A stretch of DNA of 64,000 nucleotides from Roseibium sediminis (GTDB lineage Bacteria; Pseudomonadota; Alphaproteobacteria; Rhizobiales; Stappiaceae): assembly GCF_008711325.1 (NCBI RefSeq), contig NZ_VXDB01000007.1, positions 164,286 through 228,285 on the forward strand. The letters are read 5' to 3'. The translations under genes and the position numbers were made by a program. A model generated the notes under the pieces. It saw nothing but the letters and a program-made list of their open reading frames with translations. It ran no database searches and had not been told where the DNA came from. Below are positions 1 through 8,919 of this stretch, piece by piece (positions within the stretch are counted from its first letter, which is position 1; every line of letters begins with the position of its first letter).

Positions 1-1648
1 CCGACAGCATGTCGAGCGCCTTGCGGATGGCCGACAACATGCCGAGGGCCAGCACGTCGATCTTCAAAATTCCAAGGGAATCAAGGTCATCCTTGTCCCA
101 TTCGATGACCGTCCGGTCTTCCATGGCCGCATTCTGGATCGGCACCACTTCATCGAGCCGCCCTTTGGTAATCACAAAGCCGCCGACATGCTGGGAGAGG
201 TGCCGGGGAAACCCGATCAGGGTTTTGACCAGATCCATCATCTGCACCAGCATGGGATCTGACGGATCAAGCCCGGCCTCGCGCACCTGAGCGTCACTGG
301 CGGCGGAACTGGAGTGCCCCCAGACGGTGCCGGACAAAGCCCCGATGGCATCCTCCGACAGACCAAAAACCTTGCCGACCTCCCGCAGGGCCGAGCGGGT
401 CCGGTAGGTAATCACGGTGGCCGCAAGCCCTGCCCGTTCCCGGCCATATTTCTCGTAGATGTACTGGATCACCTCCTCCCGCCGCTCATGTTCGAAATCA
501 ACATCGATATCAGGAGGTTCGCGTCGTTCCGGCGAGATGAAGCGCTCGAAAAGAAGGTCGGCCCTCTCCGGATCGACCTCCGTGATGCCGAGACAGAAAC
601 AGACGGCGGAATTGGCCGCCGATCCCCGTCCCTGACACAGGATACCCCGGCTGCGGGCAAAGCGGACAATGTCATAAACGGTCAGGAAATACGGCGCGTA
701 CTCAAGCTCTGCGACAAGGTGAAGCTCGTGCGCAATGGCCTTTTTCACCTTGTCCGGCGCCCCGCCCGGATAACGCTGGCGCACGCCTTCCGCTGTCAAC
801 CGTTCCAGTTCCGCCTGTGGTGTCGCGCTCTCCCCACAGGGTTCCTCGGGATATTCATAGGCCAGGTCATCAAGGGAAAACCGAAGCTCCTCCAGCAGGG
901 TCAGGCTTTCCCGCAAGGCTTGGGGGAGGCAATCGAACAGGCGGTCCATTTCCTCCGCCCCCTTCAGATAGCGCTCCGCATTGGCTTCAAGGCTGCGTCC
1001 CGCCGTTTCCAGTCGCTCATGCAGACGAATACAGGTCAGGACATCCTGCAAGGGGCGACGTTCGGCAACATGATAAAGAACATCATTGGTAGCCAGCAGC
1101 GGCACGCCCGCCTTCCCGGCAAGCATACGTGCCAGATCCAGTCGCCGCCGGTCAGCGCCGCCACGCGGCAGGGAAACGGCAAGGCGCAGATCAGACCCCA
1201 ACCGGTCTTTCAAGGACAACAACATGGCCTTGACCGTGTCAGGTCGGGGCAGACCTGCAGGCAGGACGAGGGCAGCGGCACAGCCCTTGCCCAGCAGCTC
1301 CAGATCCTCCTGCACGAGATGGCAGCTGCCCTTTTCCGCTCGCCGGTTGCCAACGGTCAAAAGGCGGGTCAGCCGACCGTACCCCTCCCTGTGTTTCGGC
1401 CAGACCAGAAGGTCCGGTGTCCCGTCCAGAAAGGCAAGGCGGCAGCCGGGCACAAAGGCAAGGCCAACCTCCTTGGCCGCCATATGGGCCCGCACCACCC
1501 CGGCCATGGAGTTTCGGTCGCACAGGCCAAGTGCTTCCAGCCCGAGGGCAGATGCCGTCATCGCCAGCTCTTCGGGGTGGGAGGCCCCATGCAGGAAGGA
1601 GAAATTGCTGGCCGTGCACAGTTCGGCAAAGCGGGTCTCCCCGATCAT
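1..1648 (-). CDS. dnaE2: Error-prone DNA polymerase DnaE2, N-terminal part, cut by window edge
   Basis: Alpha-type C-family polymerase that, with ImuA and ImuB, carries out mutagenic translesion synthesis after DNA damage. The first 549 codons are present and the frame runs open off the left edge. The N terminus holds the PHP-domain segment FSFLHGASHP (residues about 16-25). A GRGSAAN motif lies near residue 338, followed by PDIDVDF near 378-384, which carries the catalytic aspartates of the polymerase palm. The ATG at 1648 overlaps the imuB stop as ATGA, so the two are translationally coupled. It should be SOS-induced through the LexA box before imuA. The full protein is normally about 1080 residues, so roughly half is missing here. 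Confidence 0.93.
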   Translation of the reverse strand, partial: MIGETRFAELCTASNFSFLHGASHPEELAMTASALGLEALGLCDRNSMAGVVRAHMAAKEVGLAFVPGCRLAFLDGTPDLLVWPKHREGYGRLTRLLTVGNRRAEKGSCHLVQEDLELLGKGCAAALVLPAGLPRPDTVKAMLLSLKDRLGSDLRLAVSLPRGGADRRRLDLARMLAGKAGVPLLATNDVLYHVAERRPLQDVLTCIRLHERLETAGRSLEANAERYLKGAEEMDRLFDCLPQALRESLTLLEELRFSLDDLAYEYPEEPCGESATPQAELERLTAEGVRQRYPGGAPDKVKKAIAHELHLVAELEYAPYFLTVYDIVRFARSRGILCQGRGSAANSAVCFCLGITEVDPERADLLFERFISPERREPPDIDVDFEHERREEVIQYIYEKYGRERAGLAATVITYRTRSALREVGKVFGLSEDAIGALSGTVWGHSSSAASDAQVREAGLDPSDPMLVQMMDLVKTLIGFPRHLSQHVGGFVITKGRLDEVVPIQNAAMEDRTVIEWDKDDLDSLGILKIDVLALGMLSAIRKALDMLS

Positions 1649-3348
1649 GCGAAGATCCCCTGAAGATACCAGCACGGCGCCGTCGTCTCGCGGGCATAAA
1701 GCCCTTCGCGGTAGAGCCAGAAGCGCCGACCGTCCTCATCCTCGATCCGGAAATAGTCTCGCGTGACCGCCTGTCGCTGCGGGTCAGGCGCATCCGGCGC
1801 ACCCATCCACCAGGGCGGAGCAATGCGCTCCGGCCCCTCGGACCGCACCACCTTGTAGAGCACCCGCCGCCAGCGAAACCGCAAGGGAGGGCCTTCCGGC
1901 ACCATCGCCACCGCTTCGACAGGTTCGGCAGGGTCGATCAGGCGCAAGGGCCTCTCAAGGGGAAGCTCCAGCGGCAATTCCTGCCAATGCGCCTCGACAA
2001 CCGGGTCAGCACCGGAAACAAGGTTTTCCGTCCCTTCCTTGCCAAGGCCGAAATCATCCCCGCCAAACCCTACCCAGGACAAGGCGTCCTCACGCGCAAG
2101 GGCTGCGGGAACAAAACCTGTCTGGCTTTCCGGCAAATGACGGTTCACGGGCAGGAACCGGGTCACCCGGTCGATGCCAAGCCGCGCCCCAAGGCGATCA
2201 ATCAGACCGGCAAGGTCTGCCTCGCTGCCCTGCTCGCTGCCTGTCGACAGGGTCAACTGTTCAGCACTTGCCGTCTCGGCCTCGATAATGGCGAGCCGGA
2301 TCAGGTCATAACCATAGCCGGCATCGAGCACGCTCTCGTCCGTTTTGAGTTTTTCGGCAAAAAGGGCGAGAACGCGCCTGGGATCACGCAAGGGGCGGCT
2401 GGTGCCGACCACGACACGCTGTACGGCGCCGTCCACCCGAAAGAGCGCCAGCTCGAACACCCGTCCGCCCTCGCAGCGCCGCTCCAGCGCCCCGGCCACC
2501 TGACCCGCAAGGGACAAGAGCACCGCCTGCACATCTTCCATGCGGCCAATCGGTTCGAAAAAACGCCGTTCCGCCACCACAAAGGGCGCGGCGAACCGCG
2601 GTGAGATCGGTTGTTTCTCCCGACCCAAAGCCTGATCCAGACGCTGCACGAGCTCCAGCCCGAACCGGTTTGCAAGGGGCGCACGCGGCCGGTCGCAGAT
2701 TGCCCCGATTGTTGCAAGTCCGACCCGTTCCAACCCTTCCGCTGCTGCCTCGGCAATGCGCAGCGCGCGAACCGGCAGGTTTACAAGGGCAGCACGCTCT
2801 TCTCCCGAAGGAACACAGCCTCCCATGCCGAACCGGGTTATCGCCCAGGCTGCCCCCGGTGTGTCCGCAACGGCCCCGCAAACTGCAAAACCCTGACGGG
2901 TCAGACGATCCTGCACGTCAGCAAGAAGCGCCTCTTCCCCGTCAAAGAGATGCGCGCAACCGGTAATGTCCAGAATGAGGCCATCCTCGCCATCCAGCGC
3001 CACAAGCGGCGTGTAGCGATCACACCAGTCGGCCAGCCGCTCCAGCAGCATCCGGTCCTGCTCGGGTGCGGCCGGTTCGACAAGCAGATGGGGAACGCGC
3101 GCGCGCGCATCGGCGAGATTCTCGCCCGGTTTCAGGCCCAGCGCCCGCGCCATGCGGTTGACGGAGACGAGGCGCTGAACGTTGCCAGTCTTGTCGGCAA
3201 CGGCAAAGGGTGGCTCAACCGCTTCCGCCGAAGCCTGCCCGGCCGGAGGCCGCATCGCCGAATTGAGGCGTCTCAGGATCCTGTTGACCGGCAGGTCCGG
3301 AAACCAGAGCGAGAGCACGCGCTGGCGCAGCAAATTGTCCCGTCTCAT
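1645..3348 (-). CDS. imuB: ImuB, Y-family polymerase-like SOS mutagenesis protein
   Basis: Protein of 567 residues of the Y-family polymerase/UmuC-like group. In characterised ImuB proteins the catalytic acidic residues are lost and the protein acts as a hub linking DnaE2 and ImuA to the beta clamp. The N terminus reads RVLSLWFPDLPVNRI, as in other ImuB proteins. The segment LDGEDGLILDITGCAHLF (residues about 118-135) matches the palm region. The ATG at 3348 lies inside the 3' end of imuA, and the stop overlaps the dnaE2 start by four bases. It is the middle gene of the imuA-imuB-dnaE2 operon. Confidence 0.92.
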   Translation of the reverse strand: MRRDNLLRQRVLSLWFPDLPVNRILRRLNSAMRPPAGQASAEAVEPPFAVADKTGNVQRLVSVNRMARALGLKPGENLADARARVPHLLVEPAAPEQDRMLLERLADWCDRYTPLVALDGEDGLILDITGCAHLFDGEEALLADVQDRLTRQGFAVCGAVADTPGAAWAITRFGMGGCVPSGEERAALVNLPVRALRIAEAAAEGLERVGLATIGAICDRPRAPLANRFGLELVQRLDQALGREKQPISPRFAAPFVVAERRFFEPIGRMEDVQAVLLSLAGQVAGALERRCEGGRVFELALFRVDGAVQRVVVGTSRPLRDPRRVLALFAEKLKTDESVLDAGYGYDLIRLAIIEAETASAEQLTLSTGSEQGSEADLAGLIDRLGARLGIDRVTRFLPVNRHLPESQTGFVPAALAREDALSWVGFGGDDFGLGKEGTENLVSGADPVVEAHWQELPLELPLERPLRLIDPAEPVEAVAMVPEGPPLRFRWRRVLYKVVRSEGPERIAPPWWMGAPDAPDPQRQAVTRDYFRIEDEDGRRFWLYREGLYARETTAPCWYLQGIFA

Positions 3349-4165
3349 GGTTCCACTCCAGATCTAAGTTACCGGATCGGCCTTCCCGATTGCGTGTCAA
3401 ACTCACCATCCACCCCGGCCTGCCGACCGCCTCATGCGGGCCATGCCGCAAGAGATCTGGTCCCTGCGACGCGCGCGGCGAGATGCACCAGCGCGTCAGG
3501 GCTGCTGTCGGCTCCTGCGCAACCCCGTGGCGCAGCAACAGCACCGGCACGTTGCTGGTCTGCGCCCGCAACAGCAAACGGCGGGTTGCTGTGAGATCAA
3601 GGATCCGGTTCATGCCCTGCACCTCGCCCAGAACGGCGGCCAGCGACGAACATCGCGCCCCTTCCTCCAGCCCCCAGAGGACATCCTCCATCCGGCGTGG
3701 AAACACGGCCACAACGCGGCGCGGATCGAGTCCGAACTGCAGAAGCCCCGGACCGTGAAACCGTCCTTCCTCGCGAAGAACCTCGGGGCCAGCAACCCAA
3801 AGGACCATGCCTTTTCGCTGCCGCATGATCCTTGCCAGAAGCGCAAGGGCAAAGCCGGAGACAGCCCCGCAATCCCGACTCTGTTCGCCCACCACCTCAT
3901 GCAGCGTGTCAAGGCGCAGGGCATAGTCGCGAAACACCGCATCAAGGGCCTCGATGCCAAACCTGAGACGCAAGGCTTCCGCATCTGCCCCTTGAGAAAA
4001 GACCGGCCCCTGCTTCATGGCGGCGGAGACAGGGGCCGGATCAAACCGCGCCTCGGAGGGGAGGCGACCCTCCAGATCCGCAATGCGGCGGCGCAGTTCA
4101 CAAAGGCGGTCGCGCTGATCTGCCCGTTTTTGGAAACCCTGGTGCACGTCAGTTCCAGTCAGCAC
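3215..4165 (-). CDS. imuA: ImuA, RecA/SulA-like SOS mutagenesis protein
   Basis: First gene of the SOS mutagenesis cassette. ImuA proteins resemble RecA and SulA and work with ImuB and DnaE2. The 316-residue frame contains LHEVVGEQ (about 88-95), MVLWVAGPEVLREEGRF and NRILDLTATRRLLL, typical of the family. No start within the open frame is ideal: GTG 4165 lies only 4 bases from the LexA box and leaves no room for a Shine-Dalgarno sequence, while GTG 4147 is an alternative. The frame runs 134 bp into imuB, an unusually deep overlap. The last 40 residues, rich in Gly and Pro, may therefore be dispensable. Confidence 0.88.
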   Translation of the reverse strand: MLTGTDVHQGFQKRADQRDRLCELRRRIADLEGRLPSEARFDPAPVSAAMKQGPVFSQGADAEALRLRFGIEALDAVFRDYALRLDTLHEVVGEQSRDCGAVSGFALALLARIMRQRKGMVLWVAGPEVLREEGRFHGPGLLQFGLDPRRVVAVFPRRMEDVLWGLEEGARCSSLAAVLGEVQGMNRILDLTATRRLLLRAQTSNVPVLLLRHGVAQEPTAALTRWCISPRASQGPDLLRHGPHEAVGRPGWMVSLTRNREGRSGNLDLEWNHETGQFAAPARALALVSGPAGQQDPETPQFGDAASGRAGFGGSG

Positions 4166-4169
4166 AAAT

Positions 4170-4184
4170 GTTCTCTATTTGTTC
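4170..4184 (-). promoter_or_regulatory. LexA (SOS) box of imuA-imuB-dnaE2
   Basis: The + strand reads GTTC, seven bases (TCTATTT), then GTTC, exactly the alphaproteobacterial LexA consensus GTTC-N7-GTTC. It sits directly upstream of imuA. LexA bound here would repress the cassette until DNA damage activates RecA. Confidence 0.88.
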
Positions 4185-4392
4185 TAATTGATTCCGGAAC
4201 TTTGCCTGCGAGTCAAGCGCCTTCTGATCCCGTGTTTCAAATGCTTGCTCCCCGCGTTTGATTTCGCCAGCACCTCCTTAGCCTTCACACAGCTTTGATC
4301 ACGCAAGCTCCGAAAAAGACACGCACAGGTAAAATCTTAAGAGAGCCGTGTCATAAATACGCAGTGAAAAACAAAGGTTTCAGGAACCTCGC

Positions 4393-5808
4393 GTGCGTTC
4401 AATTGACGGCTTTTGGGCTCAGCGCCTCCAGAATGTGCTGGCAGCCCCCCTGCTTGCCCCCTTCGTGAAAGGGGCAAAACGGCTATTGGGCGGTCAGGAC
4501 CGGGAAGCGTCCGCCGCCGGACGCATGGCCGTGAAGACCTTCCTGATTCGCATTGCCGGCGCGGGCCTCGCCTTTGCCTCGCAGATCCTTCTCGCCCGCT
4601 GGATGGGCGCGCATGAATACGGCATCTTCTCCCTCGCCTGGACCTGGGTCATCATGCTGGGCGTCATGGCCTGCGGCGGGTTTGCGACCTCCGCCAGCCG
4701 GTTCATCCCCCAATATCGCCAATCGGAGGACTGGGCTCATCTGCGCGGCTTCCTGACCACCAGCCGCCTGGTCGCCTTTCTCCTTGCCAGCCTCGTCACC
4801 GCTGTTGGCATCAGCGGAGTGCTGACCTTTCAGGGCGCACTTGAAAGCTATTACGTCCAGCCGATGCTGATCGTCCTGCTGGCGATCCCGATGTTTGCCG
4901 TCGGCGCCGTGCAGGACGGAATTGCCCGCAGCTACGACTGGACCATGTTGGCGATGCAGCCGACCTATATCTGGCGCCCCTTGACCATTCTCCTTCTGCT
5001 GGCCGCCCTGATCCTGCTTGGCGAGACCGTCACGGCCCAGACTGCCGTGATCACTGCGCTTGTTGCCACGACCGTGATCGCCCTTGCCCAGTATCTGAAA
5101 CTTGCAGGCAGGCTCAAATCCGTCGTCCCTGCCGGAGCGCGGGAAACAGACCTGCCAACCTGGGTGCTGGTGTCCATGCCCATGCTGCTGGTTGAAGGGT
5201 TCATCCAGCTCATCACCAGCGCCGATACCATCATGGTCAGCTTCTGGCACACTCCTGATGAAGTGGCTGTCTATTTCGCCGCCTCCAAGACGCTGGCACT
5301 GGTGCATTTTGTCTATTTTGCCGTACGGGCCGCCTCGGCGCATCGCTTCTCCGGCTTCGTTCACTCAGGAGACACGGAAGGCCTGTCCGCCTATATCAGA
5401 CAGGCGACCATGTGGACCTTCTGGCCGTCCGTTGCAGCGGCCTGCGGCCTGTTGCTGATCGCCCCCTTCGTGCTGTCATTGTTCGGCCCCGGTTTCAGCG
5501 ACGGGTACAGCCTCATTGCCCTGCTATCGCTCGGGGTTCTCGCCAGAGCCTCAGTTGGACCTGCAGATGCCCTCCTCAGCATGTCCGGCTACCAGAAAAG
5601 GTCTGCCTTGATCTACGGCACCACCTTCATCTTGAATATCTGCCTGAATATTATCCTGATCCCGCAAATGGGCCTCGCTGGCGCAGCGCTTGCCACAAGT
5701 CTGGCAATTTCTTTTGAAGCAACCTATCTGGCCATTTCAGTCCATCAACGGTTTAAAGTGCATACATTCATTTTACCCATTCTCCTGTCCGGAAGACGGA
5801 AAACATGA
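4393..5808 (+). CDS. Polysaccharide flippase, Wzx/MOP-superfamily membrane protein
   Basis: Integral membrane protein of 471 residues with about 12-14 hydrophobic helices, of the oligosaccharide flippase type (MOP superfamily, Wzx-like). Family members move undecaprenyl-linked sugars across the inner membrane for exopolysaccharide or O-antigen assembly. The first helix pair contains FLIRIAGAGLAFASQILLAR and MGAHEYGIFSLAW, the usual N-terminal pattern of Wzx proteins. Start is GTG 4393 with AGGA upstream at 4382-4385. The stop overlaps the next gene as ATGA, so a two-gene operon with the acyltransferase is likely. The transported sugar cannot be told from sequence. Confidence 0.85.
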   Translation: MRSIDGFWAQRLQNVLAAPLLAPFVKGAKRLLGGQDREASAAGRMAVKTFLIRIAGAGLAFASQILLARWMGAHEYGIFSLAWTWVIMLGVMACGGFATSASRFIPQYRQSEDWAHLRGFLTTSRLVAFLLASLVTAVGISGVLTFQGALESYYVQPMLIVLLAIPMFAVGAVQDGIARSYDWTMLAMQPTYIWRPLTILLLLAALILLGETVTAQTAVITALVATTVIALAQYLKLAGRLKSVVPAGARETDLPTWVLVSMPMLLVEGFIQLITSADTIMVSFWHTPDEVAVYFAASKTLALVHFVYFAVRAASAHRFSGFVHSGDTEGLSAYIRQATMWTFWPSVAAACGLLLIAPFVLSLFGPGFSDGYSLIALLSLGVLARASVGPADALLSMSGYQKRSALIYGTTFILNICLNIILIPQMGLAGAALATSLAISFEATYLAISVHQRFKVHTFILPILLSGRRKT

Positions 5809-6947
5809 TCGGGGAAACCCAAAAACCGACCAGCCCGCCAATTGAGGCCTTCGCGCTGGACCCCCTGTCGCCGGACATAGATCTTGCGGCCTGGCAACGC
5901 CTTGCCGAAAAGGCCAGCGACCCGAACCCGTTCTTCGGACCCGACTTTCTGATCCCCTTCCTGAAAAACATGGACAGCGGACAGGTAAGGCTCATTGTCG
6001 TGCGCCATGGACAAAACGGCGAATGGCTGATTGCCGCCCCGGTTGGCAAGCGCCGACTGGGACTGGCCGTTCCCGCCGCAACCGTCTGGAGCACCGAATA
6101 CGCTCCGCTTGGCACGCCCTTGATGACCGGCTGCACGCCGAAGGAGGCAGTGGGGCTGTTTCTGGACACCATGACGCGGGAAACCGGCACTCCCCTTGCC
6201 GCAATACCCTATCTCCCGCTCGACACCGCCATTGCAGCGCAGTTATTGACACTTGGATCCGACTGGTCATGGAAGCTGGCTCATGAAGCGGAACGAGCCG
6301 CACATGCACACGGTGCCAAGGGTGAAATCCAGTTCTCCGAAGCCTATACCGGCAAGCGGCGCAAGGAGTTCAAACGCCTGATCCGACGCCTTGCAGAGGA
6401 AGGCGACGTGGAGTTCACCAGCGTCACCGGCGAAGCGGCTGTGGCAGCCTTCGATACGTTTCTGGAGCTGGAAACACGCGGCTGGAAGGGAAAGTCCGGC
6501 ACGGCCCTGAAGTCCAATCCGCGGACACTGGCCTTTTCAAGGGAGATGGTCGCCCGCCGTTCCGCATCCAACGGCGTGCGCATCGACAGCCTCAGCGTGG
6601 GCGGCAAGCCGCTTGCCATGCTGGTGCTCCTGCAGGAGGGCCATCAGGTCTATTCCTGGAAAATCGCCTATGACGAAGCCTATGCGCGCTACTCACCGGG
6701 CAGTCAGATCGCCCTTTATGCGATGGAAGAAAACCTGAAGAACCCGGACATCTGGAGCGCGGATTCCCTTGCCATTCCAGGGCACGCCATGATCGAGCCG
6801 CTGTGGCGCGGCAAGCTGCGTATCGCCACGCTGCTCCTGGCAAAGTCCTCGACAGGCCGCCTGCTCATGTCGGCGGGACAGGCGGATACGGATCTTGAAC
6901 AAACGGCAAAATCCATCGCCCGAAAGCTCTTCCGCAAAAGCCGTTAA
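5805..6947 (+). CDS. GNAT-fold acyltransferase of the BioF2/CelD type
   Basis: Protein of 380 residues with the long GNAT architecture (Acetyltransf_6) found in CelD/BcsL-like proteins of exopolysaccharide and cellulose loci. The segment RRKEFKRLIRRLAEEG (about 184-199) and the later VYSWKIAYDEAYARYSPGSQ (about 284-303) are typical of this family, which acylates sugars or sugar-lipid intermediates. It is translationally coupled to the flippase by an ATGA overlap, suggesting it modifies the same glycan. The stop codon is followed at once by a dispersed repeat. The precise acyl group and substrate are unknown. Confidence 0.8.
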   Translation: MIGETQKPTSPPIEAFALDPLSPDIDLAAWQRLAEKASDPNPFFGPDFLIPFLKNMDSGQVRLIVVRHGQNGEWLIAAPVGKRRLGLAVPAATVWSTEYAPLGTPLMTGCTPKEAVGLFLDTMTRETGTPLAAIPYLPLDTAIAAQLLTLGSDWSWKLAHEAERAAHAHGAKGEIQFSEAYTGKRRKEFKRLIRRLAEEGDVEFTSVTGEAAVAAFDTFLELETRGWKGKSGTALKSNPRTLAFSREMVARRSASNGVRIDSLSVGGKPLAMLVLLQEGHQVYSWKIAYDEAYARYSPGSQIALYAMEENLKNPDIWSADSLAIPGHAMIEPLWRGKLRIATLLLAKSSTGRLLMSAGQADTDLEQTAKSIARKLFRKSR

Positions 6948-7050
6948 AGCATTTACAGGCGAAGTGGATACCGGTTCGCCGTCAGGAAATGCGCCAAATC
7001 AAATATTTAGAGCACGTCGAGTGATTCAGTGAATGCGAGACGCTCTAGAG
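6948..7050. repeat. Dispersed 100-bp palindromic repeat, copy 1
   Basis: Fills the gap between two convergent genes. Its reverse complement matches 50500-50604 almost throughout. It contains two inverted repeats: GGCGAA/TTCGCC around ACCGGTATCC, and AGAGC-ACGTC/GACG-CTCT around a loop with TTCACTGAA (reverse-complement sense). Both copies begin or end at a stop codon, so it may serve as a terminator-like or mRNA-stabilising element. Confidence 0.8.
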
Positions 7051-8706
7051 TGAAACTATGGCGCCTTTGGCCAGCCGGACTTCCTCACGCGCCTTTTCGC
7101 GCAGCTGACGGCGGATCACCTTGCCGGTTGTCGTCATCGGCAACTCGTCCACAAACTCGATCTCGCGCGGATATTCGTGTGCAGACAAACGCCCCTTCAC
7201 GAAATCACGGATATCGGCTTCCAGTTCGTCTCCCGGCTGATGCCCCTCTTTAAGAACCACATAGGCCTTCACGATCTCCGTTCTCAAGGGATCGGGCTTG
7301 CCGATCGCCGCCGACAAGGCCACCGCCGGATGCATCAACAGACAATCCTCGATTTCGCCGGGGCCGATCCGGTAGCTGGCGGAGGTGATGATGTCATCAT
7401 CCCGACCAACGAAGAACACATAGCCGTCCTCGTCCTGAACACCCTGATCGCCGGTCATCATCCAGTCACCGACAAATTTCTCCGCCGTCGCTTCGGGCCG
7501 TCCCCAATATTCAAGGAACATCACAGGGTCCGGGCGACGGATGGCAATCTGCCCCTGTGTTTCGGGCGGCAGCACATTTCCCTTTTCATCGACAATGGCG
7601 ACCTCGTGCCCGGGGATTGCCTGCCCGATGGCCCCCGAGCGTGACACGCCAGCTGCAGCACAGGACCCCAGCACCGCGTTACACTCCGTCTGGCCGTAAA
7701 ACTCGTTGACCGCAAAGCCGAATTCGTCAGCAAACCAGTCATAGGTCTCCCGCCCGAGAGACTCTCCGGCCGACCCGACAGAGCGAAGGGCAAGGTCAAA
7801 TCGCGAGGCGGGCGAGGCAACGGAACGCAACATCTTCAGGGCCGTTGGAGGAATGAAGGCATTGCGCACGCCTTGTGCTTCCATCAACCGGAAGGCCCGC
7901 TCCGGATCAAATTTGCGGAAGGCAAAAGACACCACCGGCACACCGAAATGAAGCGCCGGGAAAAGGGCATTCAAAAGCCCTCCCGCCCATGCCCAGTCAG
8001 CCGGGGTCCACAGACGATCACCGTCCTGCCCGAGAAAATTCTGGGACAACTGGATGCCCGGCAGGTGCCCCAACAGCACCCGGTGCCCATGCAGCACTCC
8101 CTTGGGCTGGCCGGTCGTTCCCGACGTATAGATCATCAGCGCCGGATCATCAGGTGTGGAGCCAGCCGTTTCAAACCTGTCGGAGGCAGCGCCCATCAGG
8201 TCATCGAAGCCCATTGCCTGATCGGTAACCCCATCGACCGAGATCACGATCTCAAGACCCGGCAGTTCATCCCGGATCACGGCCAGCTTTTCCAGCCCCG
8301 CTTCGTCGGTGACCAGCACCTTCACACCGGCATTCGACAGGCGATATTTCAGGGCCTCCAGACCAAACAGGCTGGCGAGAGGCACAGCAACGCCGCCGCA
8401 CTTGTAAATTCCGACATGGGAAATCGCGACCTTGGGACCCTGCGGCAGCAAGAGCGCCACCCGGTCACCACGAACAACGCCGTGCGCCACCAGAACATTG
8501 GCAAAGCGGTTCGCTGCCCGGTTCAGCGCAAGGTGGGACCAATCTTCGAGAGTACCATCTTCACGAACGTGGCGGATCGCCAGACGCTGCGGATCTTCCA
8601 CCGCCCAGCGGTCACTGACACTGTCCGCCATGTTGTAACGCACAGGCAGGTTCCAGGAAAATCCGGACCGGATTTCCGCAATGTTATCAGCAAGCTGCAG
8701 TTTCAA
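7045..8706 (-). CDS. AMP-forming acyl-CoA synthetase
   Basis: ANL-superfamily ligase that activates a carboxylic acid as acyl-AMP and transfers it to CoA. Visible motifs are the P-loop MIYTSGTTGQPKGVLHGH near residue 190, MTGDQGVQDEDGYVFFVGR in the hinge region near 410, and the C-terminal catalytic lysine in TTGKVIRRQLR. Overall it resembles the acetyl/benzoate-CoA ligase branch, so a short or aromatic acid is possible; the substrate cannot be fixed. TTG 8706 was chosen because GGAG lies 9 bases upstream; an in-frame TTG at 8721 is the alternative. The stop lies in the edge of the dispersed repeat. Confidence 0.87.
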   Translation of the reverse strand: MKLQLADNIAEIRSGFSWNLPVRYNMADSVSDRWAVEDPQRLAIRHVREDGTLEDWSHLALNRAANRFANVLVAHGVVRGDRVALLLPQGPKVAISHVGIYKCGGVAVPLASLFGLEALKYRLSNAGVKVLVTDEAGLEKLAVIRDELPGLEIVISVDGVTDQAMGFDDLMGAASDRFETAGSTPDDPALMIYTSGTTGQPKGVLHGHRVLLGHLPGIQLSQNFLGQDGDRLWTPADWAWAGGLLNALFPALHFGVPVVSFAFRKFDPERAFRLMEAQGVRNAFIPPTALKMLRSVASPASRFDLALRSVGSAGESLGRETYDWFADEFGFAVNEFYGQTECNAVLGSCAAAGVSRSGAIGQAIPGHEVAIVDEKGNVLPPETQGQIAIRRPDPVMFLEYWGRPEATAEKFVGDWMMTGDQGVQDEDGYVFFVGRDDDIITSASYRIGPGEIEDCLLMHPAVALSAAIGKPDPLRTEIVKAYVVLKEGHQPGDELEADIRDFVKGRLSAHEYPREIEFVDELPMTTTGKVIRRQLREKAREEVRLAKGAIVSL

Positions 8707-8836
8707 GACTGCGATCTCCAACGCTTAAACCGCGGAGACCCTAGCGCCCGGATTGCTGCAGCGCAATAGAACGAATGGGCACTGTTGGAAGTTCGCATCC
8801 TCAAGGCGCATTCCGACCTTATATATATATGCGCTC

Positions 8837-8891
8837 AAAAATGCCAACGGCCACCCCTATCCATCCCGGTTAGGATGGATAGGAGCGGCCG
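8837..8891 (-). terminator. Rho-independent terminator of acnB
   Basis: On the minus strand CGGCC and CCTATCCATCC pair with GGATGGATAGG and GGCCG around a TAACCG loop. A five-T run follows (A run at 8837-8841). The hairpin begins about 30 bases after the acnB stop. Confidence 0.85.
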
Positions 8892-8919
8892 TCGTCAACA
8901 GTCTTGAATGCGCAGGTTC

